Assembly: GCA_907163375.1 (NCBI GenBank)
Contig: CAJQUW010005234.1
Coordinates: 284,501 to 348,500, forward strand
Reading direction: 5' to 3'
DNA: 64,000 bases
DNA from: Prostheceraeus crozeri
Taxonomy: Eukaryota > Platyhelminthes > Polycladida > Euryleptidae
The position numbers and the translations under genes were made by a program. Below the pieces are notes generated by a model, which worked only from the letters and a program-made list of their open reading frames with translations, was not told where the DNA came from and ran no database searches. Positions within the stretch are counted from its first letter, which is position 1, and each line of letters begins with the position of its first letter. This document shows, one piece after another, positions 12,319 to 23,990 of the stretch.

Positions 12319-12825
12319 TCAAAGAAGTTTCAGAATAAATAAACGTTCTTTCTGCAAGCACATAGTCGGTTTCAAGTGGCGAATGATCACACTTTCTAAT
12401 ATGGCAAGAGTTAAGCTGTTCCTAGCCTGTTTGAACACACGAAAACCATTGTCTTCTTGGTTGAGCATATATTGCTTCGACTCACAGGAGCATAAATGTC
12501 TGGTCACAGCGGATTGTGGTGGCTGTCTTGATTTTGGTCGACTGTTTGAATTGAGAAGACATTTGGGGATATGCTCCTTCACACGAGTTGCCAGGCATCG
12601 TTCACTTTTACCGGCATATCTTGCTCCGCAAGAACATTGGAAGAGATATGCAATCATTGGTTTCCGGTTTCGGGGAACAATGTCTTTCACTGAGTCGGGA
12701 GACAGAACTTGAGTGCGGAAAATTGGCATTGCTTTGAGCGAAAAGTAAGCTCGATCAATTTGTTTGCGAATTTCATTGGCTACTGTTTCACTTATTCTTC
12801 CATAGTACTGCACATTAAAAAAGAA
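12319..12825 (-). pseudogene. Inverted partial copy of PLE-2 C-terminus (GIY-YIG)
   Basis: This minus-strand frame repeats the GIY-YIG part of PLE-2, from FFFNVQYYGRISETVANEIR through YLFQCSCGARYAGKSE to the ending LFILKLL. It lacks any RT, so it is a by-product of fold-back insertion and not a gene. The complementary frame at 12260-12712 is a shadow. Confidence 0.88.
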
Positions 12826-14513
12826 GCTGGTATTATCACGTCCTGACAAGGGAAATGGTACTGTGGTTATGACTCAATCCCAATACCACGAACGAATGAA
12901 TCTGATTCTCAACGATGAAACAATGTTCAAGAAAACAAATATGGAAATAGATTGGAATGATTCTGCTTCCCACAAGCGTGTATCTGAAATCGCTCAAAAA
13001 CTGGTTAATGAGAAGCAACTTCCAGCAAGCATTATGGACCGAATGCCCAAAGGATGCACAATTCCTCGACTATACGGGCTACCTAAGGTGCATAAAGACA
13101 ATTATCCCTTACGACCAGTGCTCTCAATGACGAATTCCGCATACCATGCAATGTCCAAATTTCTGGACAAGGAAATACTAAAACCTCTTGTTGATGACAC
13201 CAAGTCCTTCTCTATCAAAGATTCATTTGAATTCAAAGACAGTTTTTCGAATATCAGGCTGGAAGATGAAGAAGTATGTCTCTCGTTCGATGTGATGAGC
13301 TTGTTTACATGCATACCCGTTGATGAGACCATTGATATAATTTGTGACAAGTTATACAGAAGTGGCCGTCCTCATCCGAAATTGTCTGAATTTACTTTGT
13401 CCGAGTCTAATTGCCGCTCCTTACTCTGCGCCTTAACGAAAAAATATCAACTTCATTTTTAATGGAATGGTATATGAACAAACTGATGGTTTGGCAATGG
13501 GATCGCCACTGAGTGGCTCTTTCATTGAATTATTTATGAATTCAATCGAAGAAAAATTGGCAACGAAATTAAGCGCTCTCAAATATTATGGAAGATATGT
13601 CGACGATACTTTCATAATTGCAAAGAACGAGGAAACGGGAAACGAATTATTTCGCCTATTGAACGGGAGTCATCCATCCATTTCATTTACACGGGAAAAG
13701 GCCAGCCATTTCTTAGATGTCAAGCTGTATCGTGATGAAATGGGTAACATCTCAACTTCCATCTATAGAAAGGAGACATTTACTTCCCTATACAATAACT
13801 TCAAATCTTTCTCACCAAGAAGATTCAAATCCAATCTCGTGTCTACACTATTTTACAGGGCAAGACGTTTGTGCTCCCCACATCTACTTGCTGATGAAAT
13901 CCAATTTCTCGAGCAGACGATAAAGAATAACGGCTACCCTTCATGGTTCATCACAAAGTACTCTCAAAGGAAGTATGAAAAGCTGCCAACTGCAGAAAAG
14001 AAGAAATTCTTTTTTAATGTGCAGTACTATGGAAGAATAAGTGAAACAGTAGCCAATGAAATTCGCAAACAAATTGAGCGAGCTTACTTTTCGCTCAAAG
14101 CAATGCCAATTTTCCGCACTCAAGTTCTGTCTCCCGACTCAGTGAAAGACATTGTTCCCCGAAACCGGAAACCAATGATTGCATATCTCTTCCAATGTTC
14201 TTGCGGAGCAAGATATGCCGGCAAAAGTGAACGATGCCTGGCAACTCGTGTGAAGGAGCATATCCCCAAATGTCTTCTCAATTCAAACAGTCGACCAAAA
14301 TCAAGACAGCCACCACAATCCGCTGTGACCAGACATTTATGCTCCTGTGAGTCGAAGCAATATATGCTCAACCAAGAAGACAATGGTTTTCGTGTGTTCA
14401 AACAGGCTAGGAACAGCTTAACTCTTGCCATATTAGAAAGTGTGATCATTCGCCACTTGAAACCGACTATGTGCTTGCAGAAAGAACGTTTATTTATTCT
14501 GAAACTTCTTTGA
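12826..14513 (+). pseudogene. PLE-2 reverse transcriptase/GIY-YIG protein, partial
   Basis: The coding run starts at the inner arm edge with LSRPDKGNGTVVM, an early PLE RT motif. It continues with IPRLYGLPKVHKD and PLRPVLSMTNSAYHAMSKF, motif A SFDVMSLFTCIPVDE near 13288, DGLAMGSPLSG near 13490, the catalytic GRYVDDTFII near 13600, and SHFLDVKLY. The C-terminal nuclease reads AYLFQCSCGARYAGK near 14180-14220 and ESVIIRHLKPTM. The element is N-terminally truncated and carries about one break, but is otherwise open for more than 500 codons, so it looks young. Its motifs differ from PLE-1 (YVDD, no CxC knuckle of the same type), so it is a separate Penelope lineage. Confidence 0.9.
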
Positions 14514-14785
14514 TTTTGTGAAGCTCTACAGTTCATTTTATTTATTGATCTCTTATGATTTAGGAATTTCACTGTTATTACTGTTTATCCTCGTTAGTAC
14601 CATCTATGAATCAGTTTTAACCTATTACCTACATATCAAAGTTTGTAGCTGCATTGGTTGTGAACGAGTTTTATTCAGTATTACAGCTTCATGTTTGGAG
14701 ATGCTGTAACCTAGATCACTTTCTCGTTGTATTTCACTAAGAGAACGAGCGTGGCCATGAAACGATGAGAGTTTTTATTTTCAAA

Positions 14786-14871
14786 TTTTAGAAATTGCTC
14801 AAATATCTCCATAATCTCTGCAAAAAATTGAATCTTTCGATATAAAAATTACCTACTATATATTTACTCTA
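14786..14871 (-). repeat. Diverged, inverted end of the CATAGAG element family
   Basis: Read on the minus strand this begins CATAGAGTAAATATA and continues with AAAGATTCAATTTTTTG, resembling the first ~150 bases of the element at 14888 in opposite orientation. It abuts the PLE-2 right arm, so PLE-2 probably landed in it. Confidence 0.6.
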
Positions 14872-14887
14872 TGAGAGTAAATAGACC

Positions 14888-15722
14888 CATAGAGTAGGGA
14901 TATATTGGTAGAGTGTCGACTCAAAAAAGTATCTGTATACAGTGAAAAATTTTATATCAAAAGATTCAGTTTTTTGTGGAGATCACGTTCCCGTAGTCCA
15001 AAAAGTTATTTGAGCACTTTTGAAATAAGTCAAAATTTGCCAATTTATATGCTACCGAGATTACTCTCCTATATAAGTAATATGAAACAAGTTGGATATC
15101 AAAGGAATGAATATTTGATAATAAGCATCCTAACTAAGCGGAAATCAAGCTGATTATCAAGGGAATTTCACTATAATGGAAGTCTTCATGAAAAAGTCTC
15201 GATATTATTCGTGCTTTCTTGGCTGAAATGTCAAGTTTTTAATTCAATTTTCACCGGATTGATTTTATGATTCACTAAATTCATGTTTCATTTCTTGAAT
15301 CTGAATAGTGATGTGGACCCATTTACGTTTTACAAAGTTGATTGAAATCATTTTCTTTGACTTTGATTTTGCCATGCCAGTGGCAGCTGTTGCCTGATCA
15401 CGCTTAAGAAGATTCTCTTGATGTTCAGCAGGAAATCTATATAGCGCAGGTCATCGAGTTGCCAATTTAACAAACATTACGTCACCAAGGCTGTCATGAC
15501 ACGGTCTATCTGTAAAATAATATCATTTCCTTCTACTTTATGCTATCATGATGAGTCAATTCCGTTGTAATTTCTTCAAAACTTCATAAATGCGCATATC
15601 TCACATTTGGAAACAATTCCGACTGCATCTCCTTTGAGTTCATTTAATAAATCGAAAGTGTATACACATTGGGGATTTAATAAATGCGGAGTTACCACTC
15701 TACCTACTATACCTACTCTATG
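14888..15722 (+). mobile_element. CATAGAG TIR element, copy A (835 bp)
   Basis: It starts CATAGAGTAGGGATATA and ends with the inverted counterpart ATACCTACTCTATG. Flanking octamers AATAGACC and CTTGGACC agree at five positions, consistent with an aged 8-bp duplication. It is homologous along its length to 47394-48241, where the duplication is exact. It has no coding capacity, so it is a non-autonomous DNA transposon. Confidence 0.85.
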
Positions 15723-15989
15723 CTTGGACCTATGGAAAGATGATTTGTGTCCTCTTCTGATAGCTTGTGAGGCTCCTGTTAATAAGTATGTTCCTCGCTA
15801 ATCAAATAACTTTCATGAAGAAGGATTTCCTTTTCATTCGATGTAAAATTTATAATCAATAATGCAATTCTAATTACAATTATGCTCTCAATGCTTACGC
15901 AGTTAATAACTGGGCCGGTCAGTTAGAGTACAACTATTAATTTACCACGAAATCTGATGCATTATTTCCTCCCTTCAAGGGATCGGTAC

Positions 15990-16780
15990 CGGAATCGGTA
16001 CCGGAATCGGTTCTTTGAAATTCGGGAATATTTGAACCCTAGTCGAGTGTCGTTGGATCTATGGTTGTTGGATTGTGAGAGTAAACTCTATCTTTTGATA
16101 CATAACATTAGAAAAGATTTGCAGGTGTTAAATCGGGCGACCTGGCAGGTAATCCGATGGTCTCCATCTGCCAATCCAGCTTCCTGGAAGTCACGGAAAG
16201 CTCATGCGGCACATGCAAAATGCGGAGGAACAGCGTCTTGCTGAAACATAGCGTCATCGTCGTAGTTTGCTAAGCTAAAGATAAAAATGTTCAGCGTCTC
16301 AAGATGAAATTTTCCGATGACGCCATCCGCAGTCACTTCTTTTTCGATCATTTGATGCAAGTTGGTAGCATTCCAGAAGGCGCAGTTGCGACGATCTAAA
16401 ATACCATTCAACTCAACGATGACCTCATCTGATCAGATGATCTGATCAATTCTGGTAGGATATGCTCTGAAGATTTCTTCAGAGAAATTTTCACAATTTT
16501 GTATCCTCATTGAGGGCATAGCATAAACGAGAAATGTGTGGCCTATATCTTGGCTCGTTCAGTGGTTTGAACGCAATGACGTGAGCTACATTATGATCTG
16601 AAGATCTGACGCGCAATGCGTCGATTTGACGTTGGCACATTTTATGCAATTTCTTGCAGCACAACTCCTTAAAAGTCCTGAGATTGACTTGTAGATGGCC
16701 GTGAGCGACCTTTGTCAGTAGCAGATCCGCTATATCCAAACTTATGATCTCATGATTGTGGAAATATGAAGAGGCCTCGC
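15990..16780 (-). pseudogene. Mariner/IS630-type transposase remnant
   Basis: Minus-strand frames give SSDEVIVELNGILDRRNCAFW (first catalytic Asp; compare the family's 'sDEatFhLsG.vNrhNc..W'), then AMFQQDAVPPHFACAA (second Asp in the QQDGAPPHF motif). In a shifted frame comes IGLPARSPDLTP, the stretch before the catalytic Glu. A weaker N-terminal piece lies at 16491-16739. The copy is split by stops and at least one frame change and has no terminal repeats that I can find. The family is a DDE group common in invertebrates. Confidence 0.75.
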
Positions 16781-19700
16781 ATCAACTTTTTTTGTGGCTT
16801 CTGGTGCATTATTTCCTGTCGAATAATAGTTTCTCAGAAAATTCATCATATGATCGATTTTGAAACGCCAAGCTATTAGCGCAGTAGTCCAGGTAATATT
16901 TTAACACTCCACAAATTGCAAAAGTTTAAAGAGTAAATAGATTTTACTATGCCTTTGATATGTCTATAAGGGATTTTTCTCTAGAAGATGAACCCGCTCT
17001 TGAAACAATTGCAATTTGTGGCGGGTTAAGGCATAATTCGCTGTAGATTGCCTGGACTACAGAGCTAGAAATTAAGAAGCACAGCTGATTGATCAAACTC
17101 AAAGAGTATACTTGTTGGCTAAATACAGCTCAATTGATGAATCAATTTTGGAACTATCGCAACGTCTCGTGAAATGGAAACAGAAATTCAGGTAATGCTG
17201 TAATATTTTATGGTTGCTTTCTGCGGTACCAGTGTCATTTTAATGTCGCTGTCTATTTAGCTCTTTGCATACGATGATTTTGCGATGCTTTCTTTAACAC
17301 TCTGTCCTTTTTCAATGAATTAACTAGCTCAAAAAGCAATGCAGCTGAAAATGTCTTCTAATGTACAGTGTCAGCATAAAAATATAGAAAATACATATAA
17401 TAAACTATGGATTGAATAAGTATACAAAAATTGTGATTTAAATGAATGCGTATAACAAGACATCTCAGAAAATATTAATTCCGCTCTGGCAGCATGCCAA
17501 AAGAAGACAATGGAAGGCTAAAAAGCCTTGCTTCAATAATCCTCAATTACTGTGCTAAAAATGTGCACTTGAAGACTTATTGAAGGCTTAAAATTTATAC
17601 ATACAGTATAAAGTATAGGTTCATGAGCATCTGTATGTACTTTGCGTCATCAATAAATTCTCAACTGTACATTATTCAAAAATAGCAAATTAAGATTTAG
17701 CAGTACTTTTAGTTTTCTATAAAAGACAACTCAATTTACAAACTAAACGCCACCAACGGAGAGAAGGTTCAGACCTGTGGTCTATACTCCACCTTTTTCA
17801 TAAAATTGTTGCATTGGCTTCGAAGATCTTACGGGTGCCGAACCACTTCCATCTCTTGCAAGTACTTTACTAGAAAGAATTATAGAACTGATAATAAAAA
17901 ACGTACCACCCAAATTTCGTTGTAATTTAATCGATTCTCATGTCTTGCAATCGTGTCGCACATCAACGTGTCATACATCATCAGAGCTTGCATTCTCAGC
18001 TTTAAAATGAGCTATGATAGACTTGTATCCGTTATTGTATTTGCTGAGCAGTGCTCAGAATATGAAGGCATGTGAGTTCGATAATTATTCAGTCAAGGGG
18101 AGAGCGAGCATTTTCTGAGCTCTCTTTTGATATGCTGGTCATCAAAATCGGTGAACTACGAAAATAGCAACATAGTGAATTTATCACAAAATCATGACTC
18201 TTTTGACTGAAAATGCTATATTGTCACTTTTTCATCCGAAATGTTCATGCTTGATATCTTCAGAATTCCTGCGATGTAAACAATGTGAATATGTAAGTTT
18301 TATTCAAATAAGTTCAATAGTTCTTTTTTAAACGTTTTCAACATTTTCTTATTGCCGCTAATGTGCACAAACAGCATGTAAGTCAACGAAGGTTCAAAAC
18401 AAAACATTTAGCAAAGGCATGTCTTTATTCTCTCACTGCGACTGCAGACTGTTTACCTAGCATGTTTGTGTTCGTCCGTGGTGGTCCGTTTTTTAATCAG
18501 CTCTGTAGTCTAAGGCAAACAAAGTTAAGATAAGGTAAATTGTTTGGTAATTTTAAAAGAGTAACAAGCATTCGAAGGTCGAACAATCGCTATACTTGTA
18601 ATTCCGATACATCACATGCCTACTGCAAAAAAGATGTTAACACACAATTGGATTGCAGTCTGCAATGAAGTGCCAAACGTTTTTATTCATTCTGTGAAAC
18701 TTAAAATAAACTATTTTTATCTTCACTCTGCTGGTCGTACTTGTCATAAGTATCAGATGTGAACAGTCAAACAGCTGTCAAGACTTTGATCTATTTTCCG
18801 ACTTTTATGATCATCATTATTCATCCGATACTGGAGATATTCATGATAGCATCCACTATTTGTCATTCTCCTAACTAACAATCTATCATGTATTCATTTT
18901 CCATATTTCGGTTGCTTTCTCACAGTATATGCTGAATGATAAAAAAAGAAAGAAAGTGACAATATAAAGAAATGATGTTATGTAGAATGTTACTTATCAG
19001 CATTGTAAACTGATGCATGTGGCTATTAGGATGGACACTCCAATCCACCTCATATTACATCAATTTAAGAGGATTCTCCTCTCATTCTGTTCGTATTCAC
19101 CTCCCTTATGAGAAGAAATGAAAATACAATATTACAATCACTCATAGGCAGATTGTCGAGTTTCAACAACTGCGAAATATTTATTGAAAGCTCTAACAAG
19201 TTATCCAATAGATCGGGCTTGTTCCCAGATGAAGAAAGGACGGGATTCAATTGCTGTGTCGGGCTGATAAGGCCAGACGAAAGGATCTTGGGACTGTACT
19301 TAACTGAAAAAGTTTTGAGAGAAACGTGGGAAAAGTATTTCATACGCATAGTGAAACTTGCATGTCCAAAATTGCTTTTACTTGTGATCTTTCTTAAATT
19401 CCTCTGTTGGTATGCGATAGAATATTCCTCTGTAGTTCAAAATCATAATGCCCTTGTTTATACAAACATGTTTTGACAAATGACGCCGGCATCAAAATTT
19501 TTGATACCGAGATCTTGCCGTGAAAAAAAGCATCGTGTTAACATAATTTGTATGCATGATTACGAATCCACCAACCCTAGCCCAGAAAGCCTCTAGGCAT
19601 TTAAGTTTTCAAGGGATAAAATGAGATCACCACAGCTTAAAAAAAGAGTCACATGAACATGTGAATGAATAATTACCTAAATCCTGGAAATCGTCATCCG

Positions 19701-19895
19701 AACTACAGACTCCTTCAATAAATGAAGCAGTAGGGTATACTATATTGATGACGGCATGCCAGCCAGAAACGGTTGTAGTTCCCGTGCGGATTTAAGTCAA
19801 ATTTTATTCTCACCTCTTTAATGTCTCCTTTCGGGGTTCTTTTCGGCATATATATAATATATGTTCGTTATAATAATATATGTAATATATGTTCA
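16781..19895. other. No recognisable gene
   Basis: AT-rich sequence. At 19065-19476 both strands are open for about 95-120 codons over the same bases. Neither translation matches a family I know, so I call neither a gene. A short TATATAATATATG run lies near 19850-19890. Confidence 0.45.
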
Positions 19896-20045
19896 TTTCA
19901 TCGACGAGTGCATGACACAGGCTCGAGAGCATTATGCATCCATAGAAAGTTGAAGACATAAATTAACTCACTAATTCATAGACTTTAGCTATCTATGGAT
20001 GCATGATGTTCTCGAGAGTGTGTCATGCACCTGTCGATAAAATGA
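19896..20045. mobile_element. Palindromic MITE, copy 1 (150 bp)
   Basis: The two halves are inverted copies of each other: TCATCGACGAGTGCATGACA and CTCGAGAG...ATGCATCCATAG on the left, matched by CTATGGATGCATGATGTT and CTCGAGAGTG...GCACCTGTCGAT on the right. Almost the whole element would fold into one hairpin. A relative lies at 35900-36076. It is non-coding. Confidence 0.75.
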
Positions 20046-20628
20046 CCTTGTCGATGAGATGACATTTATTTTTTTATTGAGACATGCATGTAACGTAAAT
20101 GCATTATGTATAGTCATGTAGGCGTACATGCAGGTACCGAAATCAAAACTTTTTTTGATACGTTTCATCAATCAGGACTTAAATGCGATGAAATAAAATA
20201 CTATTCGTAGCAGATGAATTTATGTTCGGAATTTTCTGCAAGATCATATCCTTGATAAACCTCGGCAATATCAGGAAAAAATATTTACATGCTTTCATTC
20301 CATTTTATCTGCACTTATCCAACATTTTACTGAAGTGCAGGGGAAATTAATATAGTCCATTTAGTTAAAATTAGGCACATGCGGTGCACTGAAAACGTCA
20401 GTTTGGCTCCTGCAACTCAGGTGTGAATTAGCAAAACCAAATCGAAGTCATTAAGGAAAAGTTTATTTCCTTTTTTCCGTTTGAGAGACATGATCATGAC
20501 TAAAACGGGAGTTTATTTCCGGAGCAGAAGTCAATTGTGCTTAGGACTCAATTTTTGCATGTACCATCAGACTTGAATAAACCTGAAAAGCATGCGATTG
20601 ATCGCACGATTATTTAAAAGGTGGAATA

Positions 20629-21826
20629 TAGGATTTGAGACCCAAATGTGAACACATGTAAATTCAAATGCGACATTGCAAAAGCAAATGCGACATAGCC
20701 AGACTAACGTGAACACTTGTTGATCCAAATGCGACAATGTAAAAGCAAATACGACATAGCCAGGCAAATGTGCATAGAATAAAAAGCAAATGAGGCAATT
20801 CCAAACCAAATACAACTACTTCACAATTTTTAAAATTAGACTCGCAGTAGTGCATGTTGAACTTACACATCATTGCCCTTCCTGACTAATGAATTTTCAG
20901 ATTGAAATATACGTATTAAATGTGACGGTGATCAAATGCGAAAAGCATCTGTTTTTCAAGAAGTTTCAATTTAACTAAATTCAATATATCTTCACATCAA
21001 TCTGCCAAAAATAGCTCCTTCAAAGCACCGCGCCAAAACACTGTCACTTTCCAAAAAATACTTATTTATTTACATTAAAATGTCTGACTTTGTCAGTCAC
21101 AAAGGAATTCGACCCTGTAAAAGTCTGAAGTAGTTCTGGGCCTTCTGTGCACCATCCTGAGTCACATCACCGATAGCGACTTCCGCAACTGTCGCCAAGT
21201 CCGCCATCCTTTCTTGGTGAGATCGAAGGATAGGTTCCGCATGCATCTCGGCCAGTCGTCTCTTTACACTTGCTTCATTGCTTGAATCATTTCTTCGGTC
21301 ATTTTTTCTTCCCTGGAATCCTCCACGGAGCCTTGTAACTTCTCCGGAATCGGGGAACCGCCGTACGATAGAATACGCAGTTGTTCTGCCAATACCCATG
21401 GCTCGCGCTAGCTCTTGGTAGTCATTGCCATTTTGATATGCAGCTATGAGGCGCTCTTTATCGGCAGTGGATATACGTGAGTACGACATCTTTTCATCTG
21501 ACACTTCAATCATGCAACATTTGCTTCTTAAATGTCATGTTTGATCTATAATCATTGACTTATTTTCTATCGCTATGATCCAGAGTTCAAGTTAGATCAC
21601 ATGTCAGATGTCAGATTTGGATTGAAATTGTCGCATTTGGTTTGGAATAATAGGTGTCAGATTTTGTTTGGAATGGTCGTATTTGGGTTAGAATTATTAG
21701 TGTCAGATCTGGTTTGGAATAGTCACGTTTGGTTTGGAATAGTTACATTGTGTTTGGAATAAAGATATTTGCTTTTGCTATGTCGTATTTGGATTTGCAA
21801 GTTTCACATTTGGGTCGCAAAACCTA
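20629..21826 (-). mobile_element. 1.2-kb TA-flanked transposon with repeated subterminal motifs
   Basis: The ends TAGGATTTGAGACCCAAATG and the complement of CATTTGGGTCGCAAAACCTA are inverted and lie next to TA. Inside each end are several spaced copies of AAATGCGACATAGC and TTTGGTTTGGAATAGT-like words (left 20660-20790, right 21600-21800), in opposite orientation at the two ends. Such arrays usually are transposase binding sites. The interior carries a helix-turn-helix gene on the minus strand, so this looks like an internally deleted Tc1/mariner-group element. Confidence 0.75.
21097..21513 (-). pseudogene. Helix-turn-helix N-terminus of a Tc1/mariner-group transposase
   Basis: The 138-residue frame starts with ATG; a second ATG (MSYSRISTADKERLI) may be the natural start. 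Residues ~10-60 read ISTADKERLIAAYQNGNDY, QELARAMGIGRTTAYSIVRR and DSGEVTRLRGG, a paired-type helix-turn-helix with a GG hook. This resembles the transposase near 54 kb (ISIDLKQRLVEAHENGADW). The later part does not look like a DDE domain, so the catalytic portion was deleted or read out of frame. It may bind the element's subterminal repeats but could not cut DNA. Confidence 0.7.
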
Positions 21827-21984
21827 TATAACAAGACACTCATTCATGGACCCCTAACTGACAGTAGCAACACAAAGAGGATAACTGTCTTATTCATTAG
21901 TTTTTCAATGCCAGCTAACGTGAATCTAATGACGCACGCACCGGTGCGTGTTTAGCAAAACAAAAAGAACTTGTCAGAAATTGG

Positions 21985-22230
21985 AACAGGTTGTTTTGTA
22001 CTTCGATCAGATTCCTGGGAGTTGCCTTCAATAGTGCCAGCGGAAGAGTTCATCCGTTACGTTGTCTGAAGACTGTAGGCTCCTGTAAAGCTGATCTAAT
22101 ACGTGTTTTCGGAGCATTTATTCGATCCATTATTGAATATAATTCAGCACTTGAATTGAAAATACGCTTCAGAGGGCATGCAAAGTGTTTGGTGCCATGT
22201 TTTATCCTGACAGCATGCTTCATCAATTGG
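21985..22230 (+). pseudogene. LINE fragment, post-RT region
   Basis: The plus frame contains RFLGVAFNSASGRVHPLRCL, KTVGSCKADLIRVFGAFIRS and IIEYNSAL. This matches the conserved stretch after the RT domain in CR1/jockey-type LINEs ('R...LR.LKr.G....dLi.vY...IRSilEY.s..W'). No RT core is present. It is a short, old remnant. Confidence 0.65.
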
Positions 22231-22299
22231 TCCCTAGAAGACTGCATTATTCTGGGCACCTCGAATCATTTCCAAAAGTCATCGAATGTCTGAGTCATT

Positions 22300-23851
22300 T
22301 ATTTTGTACTACTTTTATAATTCTTTACTTTCATGATTCGCAATGTGATCCTTGAAGACATTTCCGTATTCTTACGCATGAAATTGATTTATGTAATACA
22401 TGCATTATATGTAACTCATACGTTTTCAAAAGGCAGTGAAGTCATTATGAATTATTCATATCGTGTGTAAATTTTGATTTTCCATTATTTTGAAACAAGA
22501 CGCTTTACATACACTTTACATGCAACAATAAAATCTTAGGAGTACGTGCAATATCTAAATTAAAGAAATAATCTATATGCATGTGACATCATGCCAAAAT
22601 GAAATGCGCTAAGGGCATCATGATGCAAGTGCCGTGGTTTAAAGCATTCTCGGGATCCCATTAATTGCTGAGTAGTTAGTTGTTCTATTCACAGGAAATC
22701 ATATTAAGACAAGTGAACAAGTAATTCTACTGGCTATCCATTGCAAGCTAGCGATCTTTTGGTACAGAGGTTCAGTCTAAAAAGTGTCATTGGAAGTGGG
22801 AAGGAAGGGCATTCGGAAACTGCATAATGCTGACTATCTACCAATGTCCCAGTCCATGGTGGGGGATGGAATACTGAAAGTCTCCTAAAGAGTCAATTCT
22901 TTTATTCTATAGGTGTCAAATCCATTTTTCTTACTTGAACTTTTTTGATATCGAGGCTAATTTAACATGTACCAACTTGAAAATTTCTTCCAAAAGTTGT
23001 CTGGCTTAGACGTCAAGGACTAAATGTGATGCCCAAAAGACAACAGAACAATATTGCTCTAGCCAGAGTGGGAACTGAGCTTGTGCCTAAAGCGTCCGGG
23101 ACTTGAATATTTGAACAAGCAACGGGTAGGACCCGACCGCTGATTTTCAAGATTACTTGGAGTTCTCCTGAGCTTGCCATTTAATTTGCATGCTGTACTG
23201 ATACACAATCAAGTTTAATTTGGTCGGTTTGCAATCATGTCCATCATAACGAACGAATTGGATATTGATGGCTTGGATGTGAGCTCCCTGACACACATGC
23301 ATGATCAGATCAATGATTTCAGAGACCAGAGCGCTCACAATTCATGAGAAACGATTTCTGTGATATATGTTGTAATTTTCAAAGCATTTTAAAAGCGAGA
23401 TAAGTCCTTGATAGTACAAAGATTTTCTTTATGGGCAAGATTCAGAATTACGGCTTGAAAGCAAGAGCGCTTTTAAGTTTGCATATTTTGAATTATAATT
23501 AGGCATTGATTAATCTGTTTACGAATATGAAGACTTACAAGCACTATATTCATCGAAAATTGCTTTTAGTTGGTGGCTGTATGCATACACATATATATAA
23601 GCTTATGAATTCTAATTAACCCTAATTCTTAACAGAAAAGCATCCAGAGTGCAACTTGAGGAATGATAACTGATTATACAGGTATAAAATACACTTGTAT
23701 TCAATTTTTTGCTGACTTAAAATAAAACGGGCCGCTTGCAGGGCCTGGCTTCTTGAATTGAAAATCTAGGCGCACCTGGTCCGGGTCTGTTCTCACTCCG
23801 CGTCTAAATGTGCACATTATAATTCCCAGAGCAATGCCAAACTGATAGCCT
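22300..23851. other. No recognisable gene
   Basis: Short frames only; no terminal repeats or protein motifs found. Confidence 0.45.
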
Positions 23852-23853
23852 AT

Positions 23854-23990
23854 TAGTCCGGCAACCAGAACGAGCTTCTTCGAGGAACGAGACCGAAAAT
23901 GAGACTTTCACAGAATGATGTACAACCTATTCCTACTACAAATCTGCGCGCCTGCCGAGTTCTAGTTAGTTTCTCTTCATGTCAGACAGG
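23854..23990 (+). repeat. MITE-P end, orphan left copy
   Basis: AGTCCGGCAACCAGAACGAG, then GAACGAGACCGAAAATGAGA and AATCTGCGCGCCTGCCGAG, closely match the terminal ~140 bases of the MITE at 57067-57781. A diverged inverted counterpart lies at 26043-26175, so the pair might bound a 2.3-kb element, but their mismatch makes that uncertain. Confidence 0.7.

Larger units (their letters stand above)
12047..14785 (+). mobile_element. PLE-2: Penelope-like element with 779-bp inverted arms
   Basis: The left arm 12047-12825 is the near-exact reverse complement of the right arm 14007-14785. Both arms encode the last ~175 residues of the element's protein plus its 3' untranslated region; the two protein copies differ at one Asp/Glu position. 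The unique centre, 12826-14006, carries the RT. The arms stop together at both outer and inner edges, so this is one fold-back insertion and not two unrelated copies. Penelope-like elements are known for inverted or tandem partial copies at their ends. ATTTTAGAAATT occurs on both sides of the insertion. Confidence 0.9.

Noticed and set aside
14120-14572. 150-codon minus-strand frame, identical to the plus-strand frame at 12260-12712
   Set aside because: Both are the antisense of the PLE-2 GIY-YIG coding arms; the identity reflects the inverted repeat.
12047-14785. Hammerhead ribozyme motif expected in some Penelope elements
   Set aside because: I looked for the CTGATGA ... GAAA core near both Penelope elements and found no convincing match by eye; a covariance-model search would settle it.
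15980-16010. Tandem GGTACCGGAATC units
   Set aside because: Only two and a half repeats. They resemble terminal sequence of some transposons, but no partner end was found.
19065-19476. Two opposite frames of about 95 and 122 codons
   Set aside because: Both strands open equally over the same bases; neither shows a family motif.
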